Assembly: GCF_027744825.2 (NCBI RefSeq)
Contig: NC_071336.1
Span: 19,526,501 to 19,590,500, forward strand
DNA length: 64,000 nucleotides
Source of the DNA: Synchiropus splendidus
Taxonomy: Eukaryota; Chordata; Actinopteri; Syngnathiformes; Callionymidae
Direction of reading: 5' to 3'
Shown piece after piece: positions 49,333 to 61,700 of the stretch. Position numbers and translations under genes: made by a program. The notes under the pieces were generated by a model that ran no database searches, was not told where the DNA came from, and worked only from the letters and a program-made list of their open reading frames with translations. The first letter of the stretch is position 1. Each line of letters starts with the position of its first letter.

Positions 49333-50489
49333 CCATGCATACATGTACCAACATGCTCAAACGGTCTTATTTAAATAAAAATTAAAACAATGCATTCAGT
49401 GTAGCTCCCTAGTTCTGCTCTGGTTATTATTATCAGCTACCGATTATTATCAGTGCAGGACACTACACATGCTTCCTGAGGACACTTATCTACATCGGTT
49501 TAAAAACAAGCACAATCGTATCTCAGGCCAATAGACGAATATAATATCCTATTCCTTAAACGTTAAGAAAAAAAAAGAAACCCTTCCTAAAACCAGTCAC
49601 ATTTCAAATTCATTAATATATATATATATACTGAACACAGTTGCTCCAAAATTAATCAATTTATTGAGAGTATAGTATTATAATATTTAAAATAAGGCCA
49701 GAATTGCTGTGACAACACATGATGGCAAATGCAGAACAATAATGATGGGCATAATGTATTGTAGAGTAGGGTAAACGAAAAGTAAGGAAAATAAGGAGAA
49801 CAACTGACAACTGGAGCACACATCCAGATTATTTCATTGTGTCTCAAAAAATCACATCTATTTCCTGAAATGCTGGAATTTCATTTGTACTTAAGTCAAT
49901 CAGTAGGAACAGCATCTGCAGATGCCTGTGGTAGTTAGCAAGGAAATGTGCCCCAAAAAGACATGAATGCAATTTAAATTAATTGTAAAAGATACATGAT
50001 AACATCGCTGTCATAAAGTGCAACAAATAACCACCACTAAAAATCCAAATTCCAACAAAGCACAGGAGTTTTCTCAGGTGGAACAACTTGATTTATGTTA
50101 GATACTGTTTCAATTTAATGACCAAATTCTCTTTTCTTTTCTCTAATAGTGGTGCTCCACACACCATTAGCACTTATGATAATTATAGTAGTAGCATGAG
50201 CAGCAGCTGCAGTGGAAGCAAAAGTAATAGTGTCAGTGTTAGAAATAAAATTTTAAAAAATACATTGGTCAAGGAATACTTCAAAATCTCCAGATTTTCT
50301 CATCAACTTTGACCATGAGGCAGTCAATTTTTTAGGGTTTCTGTCTCGAATGCATTTTTAGTCAGTCATGTCTCAGTCTCAGACTTGACGGACTTCTATT
50401 CAAGACCGACAGAGAAAACTGTCATCATCATTAAAAAGTGCATTCTGGCTTTTTGTTCAGTTTCCTTGTGTTTTATCTCTGATATTCAT

Positions 50490-50638
50490 CGGGGGTCTCA
50501 AACTGATCCACATAGGGGCCCCAGTGGGTGCAATAAGGTGTTGTCAGGGGTGCTGTGTGTTTCAGAGACCCGATTGGTTCAGCAATGTGTGCCTGCACCC
50601 ACTGCGGCTCATTTGTGGATCAGGTTAAGACTCTTTCT
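50490..50638. mobile_element. hAT-like MITE with long (about 40 bp) terminal inverted repeats
   Basis: Left arm 50491-50532 (GGGTCTCAAACTGATCCACA ... GTGGGTGCA) and right arm 50594-50633 (TGCACCCACTGCGGCTC ... GATCAGGTTAAGACTC) are inverted copies with roughly 30 of 38 bases matching. About 60 bases lie between them. The start resembles the CAGGGGTCTCAAACTG end of a common fish hAT family. The outer few bases are decayed, so I cannot define the duplication. Confidence 0.65.
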
Positions 50639-53600
50639 ATATACTATCTTGGCCTTGTCGCAGTCTTGACCTCCAGAGGTCTTGTTCTTGTTCTCTCGGT
50701 TGGTGTGGTCTTGAGGAGAACAACGCTACCATTTTGCTGCATGATGAAGCAAATAAGTGGCAAAGCGACTGAATGACTGACAGTAGTTTCAACAGCTTTC
50801 TGAAAGTAAGCAGTTTAAAACTGCGCTATAAGAAGTGCACATGGACAAAACCTAATCAATTGTATAGTGAAGCACTGTCATGATTCATGAAGTAGGTGAA
50901 ATTAAATAACAAGTGGAAAATTCCATCCAGCCAAGTCAAAGTGGAGATTTCACGTCTGCGTTGTCCTCCCCACACTGTCAATCTTGTCACCTTTGCGGGG
51001 AAGATTTTCAATTTCACACTCGGCTGAGGTGAATTATGCACATGTAACTTAAACAGAAACCTTGACAGGATGGTGGCAGCAGTTGTGGTGGGGTGGGGGG
51101 CACCTGGTGTGAGGTCATCAACAAATGCACGCATGAATGCCTAATCAAGTCTGAAAAGAAAATAAAAGATACACAGACCTGTCACTTACTGATGATCATT
51201 TCAACCAGCAGATGCACAATTTCAGTGTGATTAGCTTTGACCTGATTGAAAGCCTCCACACACACATCTCGCTCTGGCCCTCAATGTCAGTGTTCTAAGT
51301 ACCAAATGTTCTATTCAGTTTGTGCTCCAGCTGAACATGTGAGTCCATCTTGACTTGCTATTTTCTTGGGTCACATGCACTTCAGACCACTTCATATATG
51401 TGAAAACCCAGTTTCTATTCACTCTTCCACTTGCTTTGCAGTGTTTTGTTGAGCTCAACGCTGAAGCTTGTGGCCTCTGAAAACAATCACAGTCGGACAA
51501 CAACAACAGCCCAGAGCAGCTGCGAGGAGAAGAGGAAATGACCCTCTGTGCTGAACACAAAGCCAGTCGGAGTGTGATACAACGGAGATCAAAAATGAGG
51601 GAAAATAAATTAAGGAGAGAAAAATGTATTATCTAGACTATTAAAAAAATAACTATTAAAATAATGTGCTGATGTTTGATACGGAAATAGGCGCATCCGC
51701 ATTCATGAATCTCTGGGAACACAATCAATGGAGTAAGCGATACATAAAAGATGAGGCAGGGCTTGACCTTTGCTCCGGAGGAGGAGGGAAGGGGGGAGGG
51801 GACAGATCGCTGAGGCCCCTGACCGAGGGAGATGGGCATTTAGACACTGTCATGGGAACCTTTGAAGATTTGGGAAGAAGGGAACAGGCTTTGGATCAGC
51901 CAGCGGCTCTGCAGCATTAACTCTCCCCGCAATGAGTCAGCAGCCGCGCCAGGAAGCCGGCAACTGATCAGCATGAAGCATAATCTTTACAACACAGGGT
52001 CGTTATTCAAACTTTGGAGGTGATTATCTCGGTACATTATTGCATTTCCACGACAGCATGACTTCGCGCAGTGGTCTGTAAAAGTAAATCAAAGGCCATA
52101 TCCCAAACAGATTGTTTGAAATCTTCATATCAGAACTGAACAAACTCAAAATTATACATTAATTAAAAAAAGCATTTTAGTAACAGCAGTATTTTATCAT
52201 TATTATATTGCAAATAAATAAATAATATTATTATTAGCCAATTGCAGCAGTGGCCCACTGAGAATTTACCTCATTGAGCATAGTTTCGGATCAAGTCTGT
52301 GGGACACAGAAGGACACGCTCACAAACCCAGAGATGAGTCGGTTATTTTGTCTGCAGTCACTTTGAATTGACATTGCTGCAAACACATGGGTTTAGTTTT
52401 TTGAGCCACTCTGACCCAAATTTCTGTAGCCAAGCTTATCCCATCACTGGGAACCAGAGTCTGCTTTTACTGCCGCATCCCTGAAAAGCCAGAGAGCAGA
52501 GGGGGCGATGCATAATGGATGAAGGAGGATAGGAGTCGGACGTGAACTTTGCAGAATATTATCTCTCACTTTAATCCCTCTGTGGTTCAAATCATTTAGT
52601 TGAGATCGAGGCTGGTTGAAGACTCAAATGTCTGAGTGCAGAGCTCAAACCAGAAATTGCTCACATGGTCATTATTGTTTGAGTAGTTCACTGTTTCACT
52701 GCAAGGAGGGAATTTCCCCGTCCGCTCTCTAACTGCGCCATGGAGGACCACAAATCAGGGCAAGCAACTGCTCTATAGCACCATCTCTTTCAGTTTACAA
52801 TGTCACAAGTGCAATGCAAAGAAAGGACATTTAGCTTTTAGCTACACAAGTCAAAAACTAAGTGTACAATGGAGTCAAATTAGTTTACAGATGTCAGTGA
52901 GAATCTATTCAGACATTGGTGGTGAGTGTGTTTCGAGTGCTTTAAGCAGCACTGTGGTCACCTGCTTCGCGCCTCATAGACAACACGAGTGAGTAACCGT
53001 GTTGGTTATGGTTTGAGAAAATAAACACTTTCTAGAAATATTGCACAGGTGTTTGTGACTGGCTTTTCTGTTGAGCGTATGCTGTTAAGGTGGCCAAAGA
53101 CTGCATTAATATTAACAGTAATATGAACAGTTGTCACCACATGTATAGTACTTTCTTGTTCGCTGTTATTGTTGTGGTGTGGCGATTTTTCGGACAGAGG
53201 GCTGTGACAACATTGTTTTCAAAAAGCTGGGGATCAGCTGTCCACACAGAGGCATGGATCCAGCATTTTCAAATTTATGGTGCTACGGCGACTGAAAACT
53301 CCATATCTGTGTGGACCAAAGGCCTGTCAGAACTTGCAGGACGACCAACTTCCTCTCCTTGTGGACACAGTCTGAGGAAAAATAGATGCTCATCTCTCAT
53401 GCTCAAGTTGTGGATTCCATGACATAACTATGGTCTGGTCTCCTCTAAACACAGTAATAAACAGCAGTTTACTACACAGAACTGTGAACAATGAATTGAA
53501 AAAGTATCTCACTAACAGTCTGCTGCTAACATCAACTTCTCTTCATAAAGTCCTATCCACATATACACTGAAATTAGACACAAGAAATAAACTAGAAGAC

Positions 53601-54741
53601 AGTGGGTGAAACAACAGATGAAGGAAAAAAAGCAACAAAGACATCCGAAGGACGAAAGACAAAAGGGCACATATTGTGGAAGGGGGACATAATGTCTTCT
53701 TCTCATTACAGTCACTGCAGCAATGTGTGCACCACTACACATAAACCCATGCTTTATAAAAGACGGAATTTCAGCCCATTAAATACCGTCACATTTGCCT
53801 GTTCACAAACCATCGTCCTGATGAATAACTTACAGTTCATGCTCACTAGCATGTGACCGCACACGTTCATGTCAGTCTTATTTAAAGTTTTCGGAAGAGC
53901 AAGAGCATGTGTGTACTTGCATTTAAACAGTCGTGTGGTGAAGCGGAGAGGCTGACAGCTCCCCACCTGGTCACTGGGACGTCCAAAGGACAGACATAAT
54001 GAATTCACAACCTATTAACAGATGACAGGACAAGGCCTACTCATGTGTTTAAAAAAAAATAAAAATCTATTTTTATGGGTCGTGGGCAAAGAAAATCCAT
54101 TCACCAGCTGACTAACTTCGATATTGCCTCCAAGAATGAATATAAAGATGCATTAAAATTGTATCACCAGCCCTTAGAGCGAGTGACCAGGACAAACCAC
54201 TGCTAGTCTGAGTCTGCCAGGAAAATGATATCTGCTCATGTAGACAATGGCCTACCAAGACACAGCATCAGAGGACAGAAGATCAACACTGCACTTGCTA
54301 TTGAAAATCAAATGAAAGATATTGGGAATCAAACGCACCATGAGGTCGATCATTATCACTCATCATTGAGGCAGCTCTCGTCTGGAGTAAGACTCTTTAG
54401 ACTTGAAGTACGACAATTAATAACACGTTCTGCCTTTAGCAGCGACTCATTTACCTAACTTGTTGGTCGTTATCACGCACCAGCGATCTCATCAAGCAGC
54501 GGCCCTGATGAGCACGGATGCAATTAACGTCACACAGGTGAGCAGTCAAATGAGATTAGTTTGCGGTGTTTGTCCTTCCTCTCTCAGCCAAAGCTGTCGA
54601 TATGCCGAGGCGTTTTGGGAATGATAGAGAAGGTGTGACGGAAGACGTGACTTTGCTGTAAGTTAATAGTGTTTTCAGTGTAAGGAAATTGTAATAAATG
54701 AAATTTAAATAAAGATTTCAACCATACATTACACTGTCAAT

Positions 54742-55396
54742 TAGGGATGTGTGATAATTTATTGTACACGATATAACGCCAACATAATCGCCACGATGAC
54801 AATCGGAGTGTGACAGTTGTGGAGAGTGGACTTTGGTTCCCGATCTTGGTTTTAAACTTTCTTGTAATACAGGGAACCTTTGCTAATGACAATGGTCGAC
54901 TCGGAGTTTCTGGATCCGCGTTTATTATCGTGAAAGCACCCATAGGTTTTATTAGCTCCAGTGGTCCTCGTAGGGTCTCTGACGCGGCCGTCTGCCTTGG
55001 TTCATATCAACACATGCAGGTCTCCTGCTGCGCTGGCGCCTCAGCGAAACACTGTGATGAAAATAGTTGGATACTGGACGGACCTCCACTCCGGTATTGG
55101 CAGCGGCGACCTCTTCCGCGTCCCCGATTAGGGTTTATCGCGGACACACTCTCACAGGCAGCGCTAATGCTACAACCCAGCATCAGTTAGGGACCACCAC
55201 CACATATTTAAACCTAAACAAATAATGATGTTGGAGACAAACTCCACTAAAACGTTTGATCATAAAACAGTTTCAAGAGAGACTGTCATGTGTCCAAGAA
55301 TAGAAAAGAAAATCTATTTATCGCGATAATTATTGTTATCACCGAAATTACAACATCTATCGTGATAACTGTTTTTGTCCATATTGCCCATCCCTA
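54742..55396. mobile_element. hAT-like non-autonomous DNA transposon (655 bp)
   Basis: Ends are TAGGGATGTG... and ...CCCATCCCTA, an imperfect terminal inverted repeat. It is flanked by exact 8-bp duplications CTGTCAAT (54734-54741 and 55397-55404), the hAT hallmark. Sub-terminal ATCGCGATAA/CGATAT words fit the same family. The interior has a CG-rich stretch (about 54960-55160). A 126-codon open frame crosses it, but it has no transposase features and I treat it as chance. Confidence 0.8.
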
Positions 55397-55466
55397 CTGT
55401 CAATCACAAAGAGTCCAAATGTTTACAGCATGTTATGAAATGAAACAACTTTGTGGCTGATATAAC

Positions 55467-55696
55467 CAGGCATATCCCTATACAGATACCAGTATCGGTA
55501 CGATACTGGCCTGTTTCATTGAACTCTTATTCGTCAAATACTCGCTCATGACAGCACCTTTGTGTGTTGTTCCCTTGCTAAAATCATAATTTAAAATGGT
55601 ATTATTAATTACTCGTATCGATAGTCGGTATCAGCAAGTACTCAGTTGTAAGTACTTGTACTCAGTTGGTAATAAAGTGGTATAGGGACATCCCTA
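55467..55696. mobile_element. hAT-like MITE (230 bp)
   Basis: Left end CAGGCATATCCCTATAC and right end GGTATAGGGACATCCCTA are inverted repeats with a few mismatches. The 8-bp flanks GATATAAC (55459-55466) and AATATAAC (55697-55704) differ at one base. The interior holds inverted CCAGTATCGGTACGATACTGG and GATACGAG/TACTTG words typical of fish hAT MITEs. No coding potential. Confidence 0.75.
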
Positions 55697-55704
55697 AATA
55701 TAAC

Positions 55705-58700
55705 CGAACTTTGCCTTCTGCTTTCAGAATCCTGTAGCATGAGTGGTAGGTGAAATTCTTCCAGGCAGCTCATTAATAATAAACATTATGAGATTATAAC
55801 GCAGGCCATAAATAATTACCAAGCGACCAGATGTGGCTCACCCGGACCAGAGTTTGACACGCACGTTCTAAATGTTGAAGCTACAGCTCTACTCCAAGTC
55901 TCCAGCGTTTCTCAAAGGCAGAAGATGAATTACCTCAAAATTAAATTTGTCCTCATTTCCCTCAGTCATATCGCCAATTTGCATTTAATGCAGTTTGATA
56001 AGAGCATGAGCAGCAGTCACTCTGCATTCACAATAGAGCAGATGACAAACTCTTTTACTTAAAGGATCACTTTCCATAGCTTGACAAAAATAGATGCCCC
56101 TAGATCTGCATCCGGGATATCCCTTTTTTTCCTCCATCAATACAAATCACCTTATTGAATTCCCTCTATGCTGGCAGGAAATAAAACAACATCAACAGAC
56201 CAGGCGGAGCATTTACGATTTAAAAAAAGGACTGAATGAGATTACACACCTTTTGTCAGTGTCTCCCTAACACACTTGTCTTTCAGACGCAGCAGTCACT
56301 TTTTATTAGAACAAAATATCACTTATATTGTTGTCAAGACCAGTGGCGCGGGAGAACAATCACACACGATGCATTCAGTTTGGCAGACAAGACAAATTAA
56401 TTTAAATCTTGCCAAAGAGGAGCAGTCCTGATTCATTATGTGTGACGGCGTTATTGTAAGTGGACAGGAAATATGAATGAGAGTTCATATTTAGAGTCAT
56501 ATGATGGGTCTTAGCGCCAATTCTTCAAGACGGCTGCCGTCACTTATATATTTAATTCATTCACGAATAATGGCCGGCATTTCTAGTGTTATCTCTCAAC
56601 ATATGAGCCCAGTAAAACCACAAACGTGTTGAACATGAGAAATAGCACTGAGTAGGATAAAAAATGAAGGTGACAATTAAAATCATATTAAACTTAAAGA
56701 ATAATAATTATGAGATCAAATATTAGAGTTCAAGAAATGTGCCTGAGTTTTTTGCTACGGTGGCTGCAGCTCAGTTGGCTGGCAATCTGAGTCAATAAAT
56801 TGAGGTCTTGGGAGTTGAGCCATGAATCTACAAGGATAAAAAGTTCTTCCCTGTGAACTTGGATGGCGAATTCAACCGCTGCAGTGCTTATCGCATTTTG
56901 CTGAATGTCACCCTGTTTCTGGAGAATACTGCGGCTTTCATCATGATATATAAAATTCCATAATGACTTTGTCAACAGAGGTGAAATAACACATCACAGC
57001 AGCTGTAATGGAAATGAAAAGGAAACAATAAAACAAATAAACAAAAAATTCTAATCTCAGTGAACAACTTCAGAAAACATTCGCAAAGGTAAAGCTGAAC
57101 GGTATCTATGGTTAAGGATCATGGTGATGAAAAAGTAATTGTTTTAAAACTATACCATGCAATTCAAATTGTATTATTTATCATTTCAATAGCCATTAAA
57201 AGCAAGTTTACATTGAAGAAGAAGCTATTAAATAATGATGTGGCCCTGGCCTAAACAACAAGAATTACTCATCGAATTTCAGGGTGAGAAAAGCTGAAAT
57301 GTAAAGGGCACCAGGTCCACACGGACCCCACGAGAACCTCATTATTTGTATTTAGACGGGTCATTCTGGGAAAAAAAATACACAACCTAATGACTTCACA
57401 ATTGCTGTCACACAAATACTGGTATGTTTGTATCAGGGAAACGTTGTGGCTCATCTTTATGTGTATTGACTTTTCTCTTTAGGGGGGCTTTTAGATCTGT
57501 GCTGCCTAAGAAGTCAGAAATCCACCATCAACTTTGAAATATGGCTGGGTGATAAAAAGGATAACAATACACATTGAGAAATCACCCATTCTCACTTCCA
57601 TGGCTTAATACATTGACATTGGGAAAGTTGACTTTTGTGTCCTATACTGACGACAAAGGCAGCATTCAGCGTTGCACATCTCATGCCAAGTAACTGCGAT
57701 ATCTATGCCCCCACTCTTCCAAAGGAATGACAGCTTCAAGATGCATTACACATGTATTACAAAATGTTCTGTCACATACCCTGAAGTTGGAAAAATGTAG
57801 TAGTTTTGTGACTGACTCAACTAGGCTTGCCAAGGTTTGTGACATAAACATGAAAATAGTGAGCACACTAATAGACCACCTCATCTATTAATCCTTCACC
57901 ACTCGCTTCTGACTCCATTCAAACTGTCAGCAATCGCCATCTCTCCAAGAATATGGCCTCCACAATCTTATTTGTCACATTTCCTTCAGTCATCCACTCC
58001 CCTGTTCTCTACCGTGCATAATCTGTTCTTTCTCATCCTCAAAGTTATTTCCCCTGAAGACACTCTCTCTCCATCTCCTCTCAACCCGTCTTTGTGCGCA
58101 GCTCAGTGGGAATAACGGAGGCCATCTATCAAAATGTTTCCAGAAACTGGAGGGCAATTTTCTGGACCTGGCAAAGTGTCAAGCCTTTAGCTGTGTACTG
58201 TACTGTAACCTCGACACTGCCATTGTCGCAAGAGGAAATCTGATAAACAGAGACTTCGCCGCTGCAGCAGAAGTACAGACGGAGAGAAAGAGGTGCAGAT
58301 ACACGCTCGCACTTCAATGTATCAGCAAATTAAAAAGATTGACTTTATTTTTTTTATTCATCTACAAAGCCCTAAGGTTACAGTAGTATTAAAACAGTTA
58401 TTTTACATTCTGATTCACATTGCAAGCCAGTTAACACATGGTAGAAAAAAAACATTAAAGGAGGTATTTATTCAAGACAAAGTCACAAGGTTGTTTTTTA
58501 GATTTCCTTTATACTCAAACAACAGCATGGTCCAGAAAATTCAGTGCAGGGGATTCATTTATTCCAAACACTGAACAGCAGACGGTGGATAGTGAAGTGT
58601 CAGAGCCAAAATTGACCAAATCAATATTTCCAAAAAATATCCATTCCAATACAGCCATGGGCCATACAGCATGGTCCACCCCCTGGAGGACATCAACAAT

Positions 58701-61700
58701 TTAATTTTAAACATAGTGTAACATGTAAGAAAGTTCCATTTCCTATAGAAAAGCTCTTCAGCTTGTTCAACTCAAAACCCTTTCCCGCAATTTCTCTCAG
58801 TGTGGTCTCACATTAGAGCCCAGTCATAGAGACACGGGCAGTGGTCACGGACACCAGACTCTTGAGTCTCTGCCATTCAGTGTGTGATACACTTCTTTCT
58901 GTAAAGGTTGCTCATGATTCGTCAAAATATGCGTGCACAATGAAAAAAAATTGGGATGGAGGGGTGACACATACGGTTGGAGTTGTGAGTGCACAGGAGA
59001 GAGAGAGGAGAAGAGAGAGGCGAGAGAGACAAACCCTGGAGGTTTCTGAGACTACATGGTGGTCAAGTGAAGAACTTGAGATAGAACTAAAAGTGCACTC
59101 TGTGACAGACACGTACTCATTGTTCATTTTCGCCTGAACATCACAGCAAATGTGTAAAGTGTAAATCTCATGACGTTGTAAATGTTGCTTCAAGTTCTTT
59201 GATGTCCAGCGTCTTCAACTGTGTAATGTGACTTCAATATCAAGATGGAACAGTGAAGATAATAGACATATATTTTGAATAAACTGTAAAATATGTTTGA
59301 ACATATATTAAATAAATCAGTACAGTTCTTGGACAATTAAATGCTTTTATTCGTTTCATACATTTTCCACTCCTCAATGTGAATTATGCAAATTGCAAAA
59401 TTCCCATATGTTTTGAATGTTTAGTCATGGACCAATCGCTAGGTCCAAACACAAAAACCTAAGGGAAACACTGAAATATATTATGTCCAATAAGAAATTT
59501 GACTTTACTCAATTCTCCGCCCCCATAAAGAAGCCCCTCCCCCTTTCTTGACGGGAGATGCCAAGGATAGACGTCAACAATTCAGTCAGCCAACTGAATT
59601 GTGAGATTTTTGAAACTGGATGGTTACGTGTGTACTTGTAAAGACACCATTTATGGAATTGATAGAGAAACAGAGGGGAATGTTTTGTAATTTGCTGAAT
59701 TGGTTTCAGTGAAAACGGCAGTTTTTCATCATGAGAAGCAAATATCCAATCCAAGCCGCCCCCATGTAGCGGAAACCCTGTTGTACTGTCAGTAAATTTG
59801 ATGATACCCATTTTCCATGATGTCAAGCATCTGCAATCTTCGATTGTATCGACATTGAGTTTGCAATTTTAGTATTGTGACAACCCTAATTGTTAATAAT
59901 GTTTGACTGAGAATTAAAACCAAGGTTTGAAGCGTGCAGTTAGTTACTCAGGTTTGTGCGTCAACAGAGTCTGCACCATCACAGCCTTCATAATGACAGA
60001 ACTAGTTAAATGGGAGCATTCATGTGACCTACCCACTGAGGCCTAAGGGAGCCCCATGGATTATTGAGGTCCATCAACTGGACAAATGAGGTACTTTCTT
60101 GTCTCACGCATAGCACTGCATGTTGAATCCAGCACGGAAAGTTCACACAGCTTAAATATTTTCTGTATTTAACCAAAAAGGACAAACTTTGAAGCACTGA
60201 CTTAAAAAATGTTTTAATAACTTAACACCTGGTTTCATGTGATAACGTTCCGCTTCTTTTAACTGAGAATGAATGACAAGCTGAGAGGAAAGTGCATTCA
60301 AATGTCACTGGCGCAAATGGGAGCCCTTCGTGATGAGGTGAGAACGCAAGCTGGAAACTGCAATCAATGAAGTAATCCCACCATAATTAAGGAACTAGGA
60401 TTCAACACGCTGCATTTAATTTCCATTTAATTCCCCGACACTATGTGAAAATTGAAATAGTGACGGTCCTGGGTTGAAATTAACACATACCTTTATGAAG
60501 AGTTTCTATTATTGTACGGCTTGCTCCCGTCTTTCAGCAGACTGTGGCCGCTGACATTTAGAACTGCATTGATCATGGGTCAGATATAAACTGTCTGAAT
60601 GTATCGGCCTCATGGCTCGATGGTTCACAGTATTTTAAGGTCAAGATAAATGGAATGTGAAAGGAGGATAAGGGGGGATGGTTTTTCATGCCCTTATTTC
60701 CCTCACGTCCGTCTCTCTATATTAGCTCTGTGGCGTCTGTGTCAGAACAGCAAACAATAACACATTTTAAGTAATTATAAAGTGAAGTGGCGCACTAACT
60801 CTTCATCAGTCCATCATTACTGTTTCTGTTTGTCATTACAGTTTCTGTTTGAGATAACTAGCGTATCACGACAAGCATGAGAATCATTTACGGTCAATAA
60901 GGTAATTTACCAACATCTTCAATTTCAGTGAAATCATGATTATGTCGAAAAGTTTCACCATCAAGCATAAAAATGTCAATGTGCACCCACCAGTTACTGT
61001 AGGCGTCGATCGAGTTTAAAATTTGTGGACGAAGCCAAACACATTTAAATATGGAATAAACCTAATGCCCGTTTTTTTTTTTAATATTGCATTGACAAAA
61101 ACAAATTTCCACGACATCAGTTGTTTACTAACAGAGATGATCTATGTGGGCGTAGCAGAGACGAATAGAACATTTGATCAAATAACAATAGGTTAATAAC
61201 AGACATGACATGAATATGAACCGTTTGCATCTATGGCTCCTGTTTGTTTCACACTGCCAGCACTGTTTTCATTTAGATTTCAACAGTTTCATGCTCCAAA
61301 ACAAACAATTTCAGTTATTTAGCCTGATCATACTTGGGAAAATGACTCTCAATGAACTGTTCACGACACAGGCCGCACAGAGTTTAAGTACCAAATAGAC
61401 TGGAAAGGTCAAGAAAGGTTGAGATGAACCTTTTTATCGTTTACAAATAGAAAATCATCGAGGGACAGAGCAAGCATCTGGACCAACATTTGGATGAGTA
61501 ATGGCAGAGAGAGACAGATGTGTGCGACAGCTCCAGGCTGCGGCAAAATGAACAAACAGATTACATGTCAGGGATAGAAAAGGAGGATTGTGTGAAACTC
61601 ACTGAAGAGATTTAAGCCGCCCATAATCTTAGACAAAATTTTAAGACCTAGATAAGTCAGGATAAAAGTTGATGAGTTAGCCTGATGGGGTATTCCAAGT

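Larger units (their letters stand above)
41080..54733. other. upstream region without recognisable genes (part 2)
   Basis: It holds the fold-back remnant (49256-49332), a poly(T) tract (49137) and the long-TIR MITE (50490-50638). GTTTCTGCCTC-type words at 43905, also seen at 36070, may be traces of a common fish repeat. All open frames here are short and without motifs. Confidence 0.6.

Noticed and set aside
54810..55190. 126-codon plus-strand open frame
   Set aside because: Lies wholly inside the non-autonomous hAT element, has no transposase or other domain, and is best explained by the CG-rich core.
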